Of a stretch of DNA of 64,000 bases, positions 38,182-46,985 are shown in pieces. The notes under the pieces were generated by a model, which saw nothing but the letters and a program-made list of their open reading frames with translations, was not told where the DNA came from and did no database searches. Each line of letters begins with the position of its first letter. Positions within the stretch are counted from its first letter, which is position 1. A program made the translations under genes and the position numbers. The DNA is from Thalassoglobus polymorphus (lineage in GTDB: Bacteria; Planctomycetota; Planctomycetia; Planctomycetales; Planctomycetaceae), in assembly GCF_007744255.1 (NCBI RefSeq), contig NZ_CP036267.1, forward strand, positions 3,599,500 through 3,663,499. The letters are read 5' to 3'.

Positions 38182-40311
38182 ATGAACGCCCACTCATCAC
38201 CCGAGAATAACCTTCCGAATCAGCAGAGATCGCAACGCTTTCTACTGACCGGGCTCCTCATGGTGATAGGACTGACTGGTCTCTGCTGGCTCGGGTTTCG
38301 CTATGCCTCTGCTGGAAGTGACGAACTGGAAAGCCTCACTTTTCTGGAAGATTTCAGTGCCCAGAAAGACAAACTCGATTCAGAACTCGCAGCACTTCGC
38401 GAAAAGGCCGCTAACAAGCAGTCAACAACGAAGCCGCAACAGAAACAGACTCGGCAAGCACCTGTCAGCCCGTCCGAGACGCTTGATCGACCAGGTGACT
38501 TTCACGCCGACGTCCTGCAAATTGAGCTGACAGACCAGGCGATTGAGCAGCGATTAAGACACGATGCCGAGTATCTCTCATCCAATGAACTCGAAGGTCG
38601 AGGTATTCGAACAAAGGGACTCGAAATCGCAGGCGAATATATTGCCAACGAATTCGAAAAAGCGGGCTTATACTCAGCCTGGTACTCCGGCACACCATAT
38701 CAGGAATTCCAGTTACTAAACGGATCGCGTCGTGGTGCCGTTCAGCGAGTTCTGTTCAACCGCAAGAACAACGAAAAATACCTGCTGACACCGAACGTCG
38801 ATTTTTCTTCGCTGATGAAAACAACCATGGGGACAATGACTCTCCCGGTTGTGTTTGCTGGTTATGGAATAACCGCACCTGAGCTTGGATATGACGACTA
38901 CGCTGACATTCGAGTCGCGGGGAAAGCTGTCATCATTCTGCGGCACGAACCTCAAAAGAACGATGAGAACAGTGCATTCGATGGAGCTGAAGCTTCGCGA
39001 TATGCCCCCGTGTACACAAAAATTCAAAATGCAATCACCCACGGAGCGACTGCGGTCATTCTGTGCGACACTCACTCCAAGTCTAAAACCACTACCGAGG
39101 ATGACCCGTTTTCGAGTAACCTCCTGAAAGTTGAATTTTCTGAAGACGCATTCGACATCACAATTCCGGTGATCCATTGCCGTCAGTCGCTGCTGGACGA
39201 AGTGCTGCAAGAGTTCGGAATGGAGACACTTAAGGAAATCGAAATCCAAATCGATTCCGACCTTCGACCACGCTCTCGAGACGTCAAAGGGTTTGAAATA
39301 GGATTTGAGGTCGCGAGAAATCGATCAGGCCGATCAGTGCGAAACGTCCTCGCTTCAATAGAACCGAATGGAGCGATGCCAGAAAAAACAATTATTGTCG
39401 GCGCGCATTATGACCACCTGGGACGCGACGGCTGGGGATCACTTGCGGTCGGAGCCGATGGCGAAATTCACAACGGGGCTGACGACAATGCATCGGGAAC
39501 AGCCATCATTATGGAAGTGGCTCGCCAACTCGCAACGAAACGGGACCAATTAAAAAGCCGCGTTCTGTTCATCGCATTCACAGCTGAAGAGCTCGGCCTG
39601 CTCGGGAGCAAACACTATATTCGCGACCCTGCCGTCCCACTTAAGGAAACTGTCGCAATGGTCAATCTAGACATGGTCGGCAGATTGCGTGAAGAGCTGA
39701 CGGTATACGGAGTCGGGACAGCACAGGAATGGAATAGCATTCTCTTGCCCTCTGCAGAGAAGCAAGGCTTGAATGTAACGGGACGCTCGAGCGGTTATGG
39801 ACCGAGCGATCACGCGGTCTTCTACGAACGTGGCATTCCCGTCCTCCACTTCTTCACAGGTTTCCATCCGCAATACCATCGTCCCGCCGATGATTCTCAC
39901 TTGTTGAATATCGAGGGGATGCGAAAAATCTCTCGTTGCGTGACCGACATTGTTGCACAACTCGCCTCAACCGAAACTCCTCTTTCCCCTGGAGCGACAG
40001 AAGAGGGGATGCTCGCAAGTACCGGGCTCGCAGATCTGCTCGACCAACCGGGCGACACTCCTCCCCGATTCGGAGTCGTCGTCAATTCACTGCCGAACAA
40101 AAAGGGGCTTCAGATCAAACGAGTCCTTCCGAGAAGCGTTGCCGGGAACAACGGGCTTCAACCTGGGGATATCATTCATAAAGTCGGCGAGACGACAATT
40201 GAAACAATCGAAGACTTAAAGGAGAGTGTCTCAGGCCACGATTCAGGAGCAAAAATTCCAATTCAGCTGACGCGTCGCTCACTGAACCTGGAAATTGAAG
40301 TCGTTTTCTAG
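38182..40311 (+). CDS. M28-family zinc aminopeptidase with PA-like and PDZ domains
   Basis: A 709-residue protein anchored by one N-terminal helix (about 20-38, FLLTGLLMVIGLTGLCWLGF), followed by a Gln/Lys-rich linker. A protease-associated-like insert spans about 190-400 (VVFAGYGITAPELGYDDYAD). The M28 zinc site is complete: GAHYDHLG, HNGADDNASG, TAEELGLLG, NLDMVGRL and the final His in QYHRPADDSH. Such enzymes remove N-terminal amino acids outside the cytoplasm. A C-terminal PDZ domain (about 630-705, GLQIKRVLPRSVAGNNGLQP) probably binds peptide ends or partners. No operon partner is evident. Confidence 0.92.
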   Translation: MNAHSSPENNLPNQQRSQRFLLTGLLMVIGLTGLCWLGFRYASAGSDELESLTFLEDFSAQKDKLDSELAALREKAANKQSTTKPQQKQTRQAPVSPSETLDRPGDFHADVLQIELTDQAIEQRLRHDAEYLSSNELEGRGIRTKGLEIAGEYIANEFEKAGLYSAWYSGTPYQEFQLLNGSRRGAVQRVLFNRKNNEKYLLTPNVDFSSLMKTTMGTMTLPVVFAGYGITAPELGYDDYADIRVAGKAVIILRHEPQKNDENSAFDGAEASRYAPVYTKIQNAITHGATAVILCDTHSKSKTTTEDDPFSSNLLKVEFSEDAFDITIPVIHCRQSLLDEVLQEFGMETLKEIEIQIDSDLRPRSRDVKGFEIGFEVARNRSGRSVRNVLASIEPNGAMPEKTIIVGAHYDHLGRDGWGSLAVGADGEIHNGADDNASGTAIIMEVARQLATKRDQLKSRVLFIAFTAEELGLLGSKHYIRDPAVPLKETVAMVNLDMVGRLREELTVYGVGTAQEWNSILLPSAEKQGLNVTGRSSGYGPSDHAVFYERGIPVLHFFTGFHPQYHRPADDSHLLNIEGMRKISRCVTDIVAQLASTETPLSPGATEEGMLASTGLADLLDQPGDTPPRFGVVVNSLPNKKGLQIKRVLPRSVAGNNGLQPGDIIHKVGETTIETIEDLKESVSGHDSGAKIPIQLTRRSLNLEIEVVF

Positions 40312-40708
40312 AAGCAGTCTCAAAACCTATGGAATTGCAACCTTTCTCTGTACCAGAGAAGTGAACAGCAACTTCTGAGGCCAGTTGTAGAACACTTTCG
40401 TGCTTCTTTTACCTGTGACTTCTTGCAAATTCATCGCAGTCACAGCACTGAACCAGCGACCAGAAACCACCAGCGTGAGTGGATACGATCCCCGTTCAAA
40501 TGCGAAGTCTTCAAAAACAATGGGAGCCAAAGCATCTTTCGAGAAATCTTTTTCACCAACGAAGCAATTCTGTTGCGTTTCTTGATGGATTCTTAGCTTC
40601 GAACTATTATCACACCTTCTATCATTCACCGAAACTCAAACGCAATCAGCGAAAATTTTCCACCCAGTTCTTTGGATGGGAGATTAACATTGTCCACAGG
40701 GGAACAAC
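40312..40708. other. 397-bp gap without a convincing gene
   Basis: Contains short open frames on both strands (100 codons on the minus strand at 40327-40629), but none has a ribosome site or recognisable family. AGCATCTTTCGA near 40531 resembles one end of the family A element and may be a decayed remnant. The right end has AGGGGAACA in front of the next ATG. Confidence 0.35.
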
Positions 40709-42205
40709 ATGGGAGTGATGAGATTTGTTGTTCATCCTCCTGAACTGTTAAGTGAATGGCCGGAGTCCGAATTAGCTTACATCACCGGTTTTGACGGAAG
40801 AGTTTTCCCGACCCGCACTGAAATCCGGGACGGAATTTTTTCTTGTCAGCGCTCATTCTCTGACAGCGGAAAGGTCAGCGTTCCCTGGCCGGTCGATGGC
40901 ATCGGCAGGCCAGTCTTAACGACAACGTCTTTAAGAGAACGGGACGAACCTTACATCCTGTCTCTCGAACTTGCTCGTGGAAAACTCGCCCAAGTGCGTG
41001 ACCAGTGGTCTGCCTGGGAGATGGCAAGAATGGCCATTCCCAACTCATTTCGGGAGATTCAAAAGCAGGCGTTCAAGGCATTCGCCCACGCAAGTACGAC
41101 TCAGCACGATCTGGATGAGTGCACCAAAGCTGCCCAAGCTTCCATTCAAAAAGCATGTGAAGCTGCTGAAATCCTCAGCCATGCTTATGTCGACCAAAGA
41201 ATGAAGAGCATCAGCCGGACCTCGAGTCATGCGCCTTCACTCCTCGGTGCCTCAATGGATTCCGCGGTCCTCTCACCAACCGGTTCCGCCATATTTCTAA
41301 AGACGTTCAACACTGCTTCCGTCCCCATGAAATGGATCGACATCGAGCCTGAAGAAGGAAATTATCAGTGGCAATTGACGGATGAACTCATCGCATTTTG
41401 TTCTCAGAACAAACTCATCACACGAGGTGGACCGCTTATCAATCTGGAACCGGGAGGTCTTCCACAATGGCTGAAGTGTTGGGCTGTCGACTTCTTGAAT
41501 CTGGCCAGCTTTGTCTGCGATTTCGTCGATACAGTCATTTCTCGCTATACCGGTATTGTGCGAATCTGGGAAGTGACTTCTGCTGGAAACATCGGCGGAG
41601 CGCTCGACTTAAACGAAGAACAATGCTTGGCACTGGTCGCCAGAACGCTGGAAGCTGCAATTCGAACCGATAGTGATTCTCAGTTTTTCGTACGGATTGA
41701 ACAGCCTTGGGGCGAATATCAACGACAAGGTTCCCACCGCCTTTCTCCTTATCAATTTGTCGACGCCCTGATCCGCTCGAACGTCGGCCTGTCAGGCGTG
41801 AGCCTGGACATCAATGTGGGCTATTCCCACCGCGCATGTTTCACCCGAGACATGCTCTCTATCTCAAAACTCATCGACACCTGGAGCCTGCTCGGGCTAC
41901 AAATCCACGTGAACCTTTGTTGCCCATCATTGGCGAGTCATGATCCGCTCGCCAACCCGCAAGTCTCTGTCGTCAACAACGCACTGCGTGATGCTTGGTC
42001 AGAAGCCCTGCAAGCAGAGTGGATGGAACAGGTCATTCCACTCTTAATGGCGAAACCTGCAGTCACAGGCGTCTTCCTCAGACAATTCAGCGATGAGGTT
42101 CCACACCGATTCCCTCACGCCGGAATCCTGGATGCAGCTGGAAATCCCAAACAGATCAATGAATCTCTCCAGAGACAACTCCGCAACAATTTCAACCAGA
42201 GTTAA
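40709..42205 (+). CDS. GH10 (xylanase)-like protein lacking both catalytic glutamates
   Basis: A 498-residue protein with no signal peptide. Residues 1-200 are a domain I do not recognise (MRFVVHPPELLSEWPESELA). From about 205 onward it follows the glycoside hydrolase 10 barrel: NTASVPMKWIDIEPEEGNYQ, IVRIWEVTSAGN, LSGVSLDINVG and a C-terminal ILDAAGNPKQINESLQ equivalent. The acid/base motif WDVVNE reads WEVTSA and the nucleophile motif TELD reads VNLC, so both glutamates are missing. It cannot act as a normal xylanase and more likely binds a glycan or has another role. The start at 40709 has AGGGGAA seven bases before it. Confidence 0.7.
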   Translation: MGVMRFVVHPPELLSEWPESELAYITGFDGRVFPTRTEIRDGIFSCQRSFSDSGKVSVPWPVDGIGRPVLTTTSLRERDEPYILSLELARGKLAQVRDQWSAWEMARMAIPNSFREIQKQAFKAFAHASTTQHDLDECTKAAQASIQKACEAAEILSHAYVDQRMKSISRTSSHAPSLLGASMDSAVLSPTGSAIFLKTFNTASVPMKWIDIEPEEGNYQWQLTDELIAFCSQNKLITRGGPLINLEPGGLPQWLKCWAVDFLNLASFVCDFVDTVISRYTGIVRIWEVTSAGNIGGALDLNEEQCLALVARTLEAAIRTDSDSQFFVRIEQPWGEYQRQGSHRLSPYQFVDALIRSNVGLSGVSLDINVGYSHRACFTRDMLSISKLIDTWSLLGLQIHVNLCCPSLASHDPLANPQVSVVNNALRDAWSEALQAEWMEQVIPLLMAKPAVTGVFLRQFSDEVPHRFPHAGILDAAGNPKQINESLQRQLRNNFNQS

Positions 42206-42242
42206 CTTTTGGGGATGAGTCAACCTGCCTCGAAGCCGTCCT

Positions 42243-44105
42243 TCAGCTTTGTTCGGTTGCGACACTGCGGAGTTCTTCAACGAGTTGATCAACCCGTTGA
42301 AATTCGGGGCATTGAGAGATCTGCGACGAAGTGGCAAGCTCCTTAGGAAGAGTTCCGAACAGATGCTTCTCCAATTCCTGCGCGAGCCATCCCGCTCGCT
42401 GCTTTGTGAATTGGGAATGCAATTGACGAAACCTCGCCTCCAGATAGCCGGCGCTCGTTGAGGCTCCTTCGGTGAGAACTTTGTCTCCCACTGCTGTCAT
42501 CACTGTTCCTCCAACGGCGTCTCCAGCGATGTGCAGTGCCCCCTGCATCGCCGAATCTGCAACAGCTGGAAACAGGGCATTTCCGACTGGACCGGCTCCG
42601 GTCATGAACAGTGCCACGCTGACAGCCGGGCGTGCTGCGGCAGCGACAGAGTCGAGACGACGAAACAGTCGATACGACTGCGGGCTTTCCGTTCGAAACC
42701 GTGCCAGTTGTTCTTGCACAAGCACCGAAAGCTCTGTTTCCAGGTCGACGGAGTCATGTTCTTCGCGAATCTTCTCGATCAAATCAAGCCGCGCGTTTCC
42801 GGATAGTAAAGTTGTGAGTCGCGGACTTAACAGTGGATTCCCCAAATCTCGCAGCCATGTCAGTTTCTCGAATGTCTTATCAAGTGCCTGCAAAATCGTT
42901 TCCCATTCTCGAACCTTATACTGATAAATGGGAGAGTCCTCTGGAGATTTCTTTTCCTGAAGCATGTGAATTGGGTAAGTGACGACGGCCCCCAGCCTGT
43001 TATAGAACCCGTGAACTTTCGCCGACCAGCCTTCGCGTTGCTCGCTCCACCACTCCCGGATTTTTCGAATCATCACAGCATTCGGTAACGTCGGCCAATG
43101 ATCGACTTCGACCAACCGCTGAGAGGACATCAGTTCGAGAGCTGCCTCGTAATCAGAACCTCTTCGGCCAATTTCATTCAACCATCCGGGAATTCCATGT
43201 TCGATATCACAGAGACTCTGCAATGCTCCCTGAAGCGTTTGAACCTTAATTTCGGAAAAGCGAAGCTCCGACAGATCTTTCAGCAAGTCTCTCGAAGTTG
43301 AGTCGGAAACGCTTCCCTCTTGCGGCCAGGATCGTTCATAAAATGGCAACGCATTCTCTTCAGCTGCCCGACGATCATTTGGAGCAAGATACAACAAGTG
43401 AGGGTTGATTTTGGTCTCTTCGTGAAATGTCTGCATCCACAATGGCCAGTACTCTTCGTCATCAGGGAGCAAGACCTGGTTGAAGACAACAATGACGAAC
43501 TTGCTCTCTTGCGACGCTTTCCGGAAAAATTGCTTCACAGCGGCGTCATTATATTTTTGCTGAGTCAGCACAGCGACCAGCACATCTGCACTTCTCCGAA
43601 TTTTATCCGCCCGCTCCCAGTTCACCTCTGCAACACTGTCGACATCTGGTGTATCAAGTACCACTAAATTGCTCGGCAGCGATTGGCTTTCTCGCCAGAA
43701 CAGCAAATGCCGATCATCCTCTCGCAAGGCCTGATCGGCATCGGCCCACGGAAGAAGTTCAAACCCGGGAAAGAGTTCCTCGATATTGTGCGAAGCCTCA
43801 AACCCTGCCGGGAACAGCACCGTTGGATGTTTCGTCCCAGAGGCCATCGGACTGGTCGCACTCAGTCGTCCGCCAGCGATATGGTTGAACAAAACAGACT
43901 TACCGATATTCGTCCCCCCGACCACAGCAACAATCAGGAACGAATCTTTTCCCAACTGCGGTCGCACTTTTTCCTGAAGCAATTCAAACCATTCACGATC
44001 CTTCAACGGCGGAAGCTCAAACGAGGCAATCCGCCGTTCCAAAGCATCAATCGCCTCGGTTAACCGAACGATCACATCGGAACAGTGTTGAAATCGAGAG
44101 TTCAT
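42243..44105 (-). CDS. Dynamin-like/50S-binding-type GTPase domain protein
   Basis: A 620-residue protein with an N-terminal G domain. The P-loop is GGTNIGKS (63-70), switch I probably lies in ASGTKHPT (89-96), G3 is DTPDVDS (151-157) and the G4 equivalent is FNQV instead of NKxD. The C-terminal half is helical with a hydrophobic stretch (about 505-560, AAARPAVSVALFMTGAGPVG), as in bacterial dynamin-like proteins that contact membranes. A role in membrane or cell-envelope remodelling is possible but unproven. The gene converges on the GH10-like gene, with 37 bases between the stop codons. Confidence 0.75.
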   Translation of the reverse strand: MNSRFQHCSDVIVRLTEAIDALERRIASFELPPLKDREWFELLQEKVRPQLGKDSFLIVAVVGGTNIGKSVLFNHIAGGRLSATSPMASGTKHPTVLFPAGFEASHNIEELFPGFELLPWADADQALREDDRHLLFWRESQSLPSNLVVLDTPDVDSVAEVNWERADKIRRSADVLVAVLTQQKYNDAAVKQFFRKASQESKFVIVVFNQVLLPDDEEYWPLWMQTFHEETKINPHLLYLAPNDRRAAEENALPFYERSWPQEGSVSDSTSRDLLKDLSELRFSEIKVQTLQGALQSLCDIEHGIPGWLNEIGRRGSDYEAALELMSSQRLVEVDHWPTLPNAVMIRKIREWWSEQREGWSAKVHGFYNRLGAVVTYPIHMLQEKKSPEDSPIYQYKVREWETILQALDKTFEKLTWLRDLGNPLLSPRLTTLLSGNARLDLIEKIREEHDSVDLETELSVLVQEQLARFRTESPQSYRLFRRLDSVAAAARPAVSVALFMTGAGPVGNALFPAVADSAMQGALHIAGDAVGGTVMTAVGDKVLTEGASTSAGYLEARFRQLHSQFTKQRAGWLAQELEKHLFGTLPKELATSSQISQCPEFQRVDQLVEELRSVATEQS

Positions 44106-44772
44106 GAACAGGCAGTATTCGTCTAAAAAATGATTCGAGTTGAAGCCAAAAATAAAATTCAGGACTGCCGAAAGCCTACCAACAGTTCGGCAAAGTGGTC
44201 TATTTCAAAATTTTTGCCAGCTTGAGTCCTCCAGCGTCCTGTCCATTCACTTCAATCGTACAAGACCACTCGCCAGCCATCATTTCACAGCCAAGCCTGA
44301 TGCAAACGCCTGATGCAAAAAGTGAAAACAGATCATTACTTTGTAGAACCAGTCCGAAAACTTTTGGAATGGTCGCTTTCCTCAACGTTTGAGGGAGCAA
44401 TTTCAAGTTTCAGGATCAGTTCTAAATTGGATCATCAACATACCAGCCGACTCAGCAAGTTTAGCAGTTGCCCGTCAAACGAGAACATCCCTCGTCCGCA
44501 ACTTGCTCATTTCAAGTTCGATTGAGATACTCAAAACAGGTTAATCAAGGAGAACCGATGGGTAACGCGAGCCCCCTCTCGCAATCGATTCCCCCCAATC
44601 TCCTCACAGAACAAGTTGATGAGTGTGCGCCTCAAACAGAGACAGGGAAACCGGTAACGACGACGCAACCAACGACTTACCCTTGAATTTCAATCCATTG
44701 AACCTCAACCAGCGGCCCCATTGAATAACCACTTTCGGTTGCCTTCGCTGAGGCCGCATTCGGAGCCCCACC
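44106..44772. other. 667-bp gap with a repeat and no clear gene
   Basis: Contains the family B element at 44344-44424 and an inverted pair GCCGAA/TTCGGC near 44167-44193. On the minus strand just left of the repeat, a short open stretch ends GEWSCTIEVNGQDAGGLKLA. It looks like the tail of a protein but has no start outside the repeat, so it may be a remnant. AAGGAG at 44550 precedes a 48-codon frame (44558-44704) without family resemblance. Confidence 0.4.
44344..44424. repeat. Dispersed element, family B, TA-flanked, about 77 bp
   Basis: TA-GAACCAGTCCGAAAAC starts it and TCAGGATCAGTTC-TA ends it, with an internal CCTCAA/TTGAGG hairpin. It is nearly identical to the copy nested in the element at 58276-58447 and recognisable in a third copy near 56369-56440. 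Confidence 0.85.
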
Positions 44773-45723
44773 ATGCAGAGCACCAACCATTTCGATCGCC
44801 GGCAATTCCTCCAGGCCGGCACAGTTGCCGTCGCAGCTGCATCGATTTCTCCCAGCCTTTTCGCCAAGGAAAAAACGAACAAAAAGCAGGAAATTATCGA
44901 CGCACACTCCCACATCTGGACCGATGACATCGCTCATTACCCGCTTCAAAACGGACAAACGGTCGAGGACCTCAAACCTCGCACCTTCACTCCTGAAGAG
45001 CTCATGGCGGTCGCATCCCCGCACGGGGTGACCAAGGTGGTCCTCATTCAGCACAACGTTTATCACGGAAAAGACAACTCATACATTACCGACACAATTC
45101 AAAAGGAACCCCAAAAATATTCCGGCGTCGCATGTATCGACGCTGCGGGGAATGCTCCGGCCAAAGAGATGGACAGACTCCGAAAACTTGGAATTCGCGG
45201 CCTGCGAATCCGGTCCGGCGATGGAAACGTCAAGAAATGGCGAGACAGCCCAGGGATGCACGCGATGTGGAAGCATGGCCCGAAAATCGGGATTGCCATG
45301 TGCCCCCTCATCAACCCGGAAGATTTGCTCGAAGTCAACCACTTCTGTGAGAAATACCCGGACACAACAGTCGTCATTGACCACTTTGCGCGTATCGGAA
45401 TCGACGGGAAAATCGATTCAAAAGACCTGAAAAGACTCGCCGATCTCGCAAAATTCCCTAACACCTATGTCAAAGTTTCCGCCTATTACGCGCTCGGCAA
45501 GAAACAACCGCCTCACGATGAACTCACCCCGATGATCCACGTTCTGTACGATGCCTACGGAGCCAATCGGCTCATGTGGGCCAGCGACTGTCCGTATCAG
45601 TTAACCGCACCAAACACCTACGGAGATTCCATCGCTCTGATCCAGGACCGCATCGATTTTCTCTCAGCAGCTGACAAAGATGCCATCCTCAGAAAAACAG
45701 CTGAAACCGTCTTCTTCAGCTAA
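44773..45723 (+). CDS. Tat-exported amidohydrolase (COG3618-type)
   Basis: A 316-residue TIM-barrel metal hydrolase. The N-terminus FDRRQFLQAGTVAVAAASIS is a twin-arginine signal, so it folds before export. Metal-site motifs are DAHSHIW at the start of the barrel, VVIDHFARIG in the middle and LMWASDCPYQ near the end, as in the lactonase-like amidohydrolase_2 group (4-sulfomuconolactone hydrolase, L-rhamnono/fucono-lactonase relatives). These open lactones or cleave related esters. The substrate is not readable. The gene stands alone, and a G+C-rich hairpin follows 27 bases after the stop. Confidence 0.88.
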   Translation: MQSTNHFDRRQFLQAGTVAVAAASISPSLFAKEKTNKKQEIIDAHSHIWTDDIAHYPLQNGQTVEDLKPRTFTPEELMAVASPHGVTKVVLIQHNVYHGKDNSYITDTIQKEPQKYSGVACIDAAGNAPAKEMDRLRKLGIRGLRIRSGDGNVKKWRDSPGMHAMWKHGPKIGIAMCPLINPEDLLEVNHFCEKYPDTTVVIDHFARIGIDGKIDSKDLKRLADLAKFPNTYVKVSAYYALGKKQPPHDELTPMIHVLYDAYGANRLMWASDCPYQLTAPNTYGDSIALIQDRIDFLSAADKDAILRKTAETVFFS

Positions 45724-45750
45724 CTTCAAGATTCAAAACCCAGGGCAAGC

Positions 45751-45771
45751 CCCCGCAGATCAACTGCGGGG
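45751..45771 (+). terminator. Hairpin after the amidohydrolase gene
   Basis: CCCCGCAG pairs perfectly with CTGCGGGG around a 5-base loop. Only a modest pyrimidine tract follows (CAATCCTCTTTG), so termination strength is uncertain. Confidence 0.6.
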
Positions 45772-45877
45772 CAATCCTCTTTGATTCCGGTCCTGCGAAT
45801 TCTCCTATCTGCCATTCTCTCAACAGTTTGCACAGCTGATCCGTGTAGAACACGTGAACTGCAAACCATTTGTCCTT

Positions 45878-45949
45878 TAAACCGTAAACCGGTGTAATCA
45901 GCCGGTGACACGTCAAAGCCCCGAAACAGCATGTTAAACCGGGTAAACC
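45878..45949 (+). promoter_or_regulatory. Repeated TAAACC pairs, possible activator binding sites
   Basis: TAAACC-G-TAAACC (45878-45890) and TAAACC-GGG-TAAACC (45935-45949) are two similar direct-repeat pairs 57 bases apart. They lie about 40-110 bases upstream of the -24 box of the sigma-54 promoter, the usual position for enhancer sites. Confidence 0.45.
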
Positions 45950-45957
45950 TGCATAAA

Positions 45958-45987
45958 CAAACGTGTTTCAGTTCTTGAACACGTTTG
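45958..45987. promoter_or_regulatory. Perfect 10-bp inverted repeat overlapping the -24 box
   Basis: CAAACGTGTT (45958-45967) and AACACGTTTG (45978-45987) are exact reverse complements around 10 bases. The right arm shares two bases with the TGGCAC box, so a bound dimer could block or position sigma-54 polymerase. Confidence 0.6.
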
Positions 45988-46000
45988 GCACGCCGATTGC
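45986..46000 (+). promoter_or_regulatory. Sigma-54 promoter of the pilin-like pair
   Basis: TGGCAC-GCCGA-TTGC matches the -24/-12 core consensus exactly with the right spacing. It reads toward the first pilin-like gene, whose ATG is 117 bases downstream, implying a leader of about 105 bases. Confidence 0.8.
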
Positions 46001-46117
46001 CATAGAGCTTTTCCGCATCACTTGCCGGCGATGCGAGGTGAAGAACTGTCTGCAGCGGTGACCCACCAAAGAGTAAACATAATAAAGAATAGAAAAAGAA
46101 AAAAAGGACAAAGAACT

Positions 46118-46486
46118 ATGTTGAAAGCAATCTTGAAAGACGAAGCTGGTTTTGTCGTCTCAACTGAGCTCGTTCTGATCGCAACTATCCTCGTCATCGG
46201 ACTCATCGTTGGTCAAACAACACTCCGTGACCAAGTTGTAACCGAACTCGCCGACGTTGCCGACGCAATCTCAGCAATCGACCAAAGCTACGCATACTCA
46301 GACATCACCGGACACTCATCAAGCACAGCTGGAACTGTTTTTGACGATGAAGCAGATTTCTGTGATGTGAGCGACAGTGGCGAACAGGGAACTGGAGCTG
46401 GTTCAGGTACTTGCGTGCTGATCGATAACGGAGTATCCGAGCAGAATGGTGCCCAGACTATCGCAGAAGCTTCTGACAGCATCTAA
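46118..46486 (+). CDS. Pilin-like small protein, first of a tandem pair
   Basis: A 122-residue protein. The ATG at 46118 has AGGACA nine bases before it; upstream in-frame ATGs would add a non-conserved stretch. The N-terminus MLKAILKDEAGFVVSTELVL followed by IATILVIGLIVG has the form of a type IV/Flp-like prepilin: short basic leader, a Gly followed by a hydrophobic helix with a Glu near position 5-6. After the helix come LRDQVVTELADVADAISAID and an acidic region with two cysteines. No peptidase or assembly ATPase is in the window. The first position after Gly is Phe and Glu is at +6 instead of +5, so the pilin label is provisional. Confidence 0.7.
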   Translation: MLKAILKDEAGFVVSTELVLIATILVIGLIVGQTTLRDQVVTELADVADAISAIDQSYAYSDITGHSSSTAGTVFDDEADFCDVSDSGEQGTGAGSGTCVLIDNGVSEQNGAQTIAEASDSI

Positions 46487-46514
46487 AACTAATTCAGGAT
46501 TTTCTTGAATCGAA

Positions 46515-46543
46515 GGTAGTGGGTGGTTGTACCACCCACTACC
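46515..46543 (+). terminator. Perfect 12-bp hairpin between the two pilin-like genes
   Basis: GGTAGTGGGTGG (46515-46526) pairs exactly with CCACCCACTACC (46532-46543) around 5 bases, followed by TGTTTGGG. It lies 29 bases after the first gene and 74 before the second. It could reduce read-through, giving more of the first protein than the second, or stabilise the upstream mRNA. Confidence 0.7.
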
Positions 46544-46616
46544 TGTTTGGGTGTAAATCGAAGCCAAGCATTCTTCATTCGTACCTGAGCCGATTGTCGA
46601 TGATACGAAGGACAAT

Positions 46617-46985
46617 ATGATGTTCAAAAATTTAATACGAGATGAATCGGGATTCGTAGTCTCAACAGAGCTAGTGATCATCGCAACCATTTTGGTCATC
46701 GGAATGCTTGTTGGCTTGACTACAATTCGAGACCAGGTTGTAACAGAACTCGCTGATGTTGCTGATGCAATTTCTGCGCTGGACCAGAGTTATGCCTTTT
46801 CTGATATCACGGGTCACGCCAGTAGTACAGCGGGAACAATGTTTGACGATGAGGCCGATTTTTGTGATGCCTCAGACGCTGGCTCGCAAGGTGGCTTTGT
46901 ATCTGCAACTTGCATTTTCATTGATGGCGGACTGGAAGTGAATGGAGCTCAAATTGTTGGCTCGCCAACAGACTCCTCTCCATAA
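46617..46985 (+). CDS. Pilin-like small protein, second of a tandem pair
   Basis: A 122-residue paralogue of the upstream protein, sharing most of residues 1-75: DESGFVVSTELVIIATILVI, RDQVVTELADVADAISALDQ, SYAFSDITGHASSTAGT and FDDEADFCD. Its leader is MMFKNLIRD. The two proteins diverge in the last 35 residues, where each has one further cysteine (ATCIF here, GTCVL in the first). AAGGACA precedes the ATG. No separate sigma-54 box is seen, so it is probably read through from the first gene's promoter. A duplication followed by tail divergence suggests different surface-exposed ends. Confidence 0.7.
   Translation: MMFKNLIRDESGFVVSTELVIIATILVIGMLVGLTTIRDQVVTELADVADAISALDQSYAFSDITGHASSTAGTMFDDEADFCDASDAGSQGGFVSATCIFIDGGLEVNGAQIVGSPTDSSP

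Noticed and set aside
31380-40370. Shared 16-mer AGTGAACAGCAACTTC at about 31389 and 40359
   Set aside because: In 64 kb, about one shared 16-mer is expected by chance on both strands, and the flanks do not align with each other or clearly with family A.
40327-40629. 100-codon minus-strand frame before the GH10-like gene
   Set aside because: No ribosome site or recognisable family. One short stretch resembles the family A end but the rest does not align, so neither a gene nor a full repeat can be supported.
44677-45066. 129-codon minus-strand frame overlapping the amidohydrolase start
   Set aside because: Mostly a shadow of the amidohydrolase gene. The non-overlapping end looks protein-like but is too short to support a gene.
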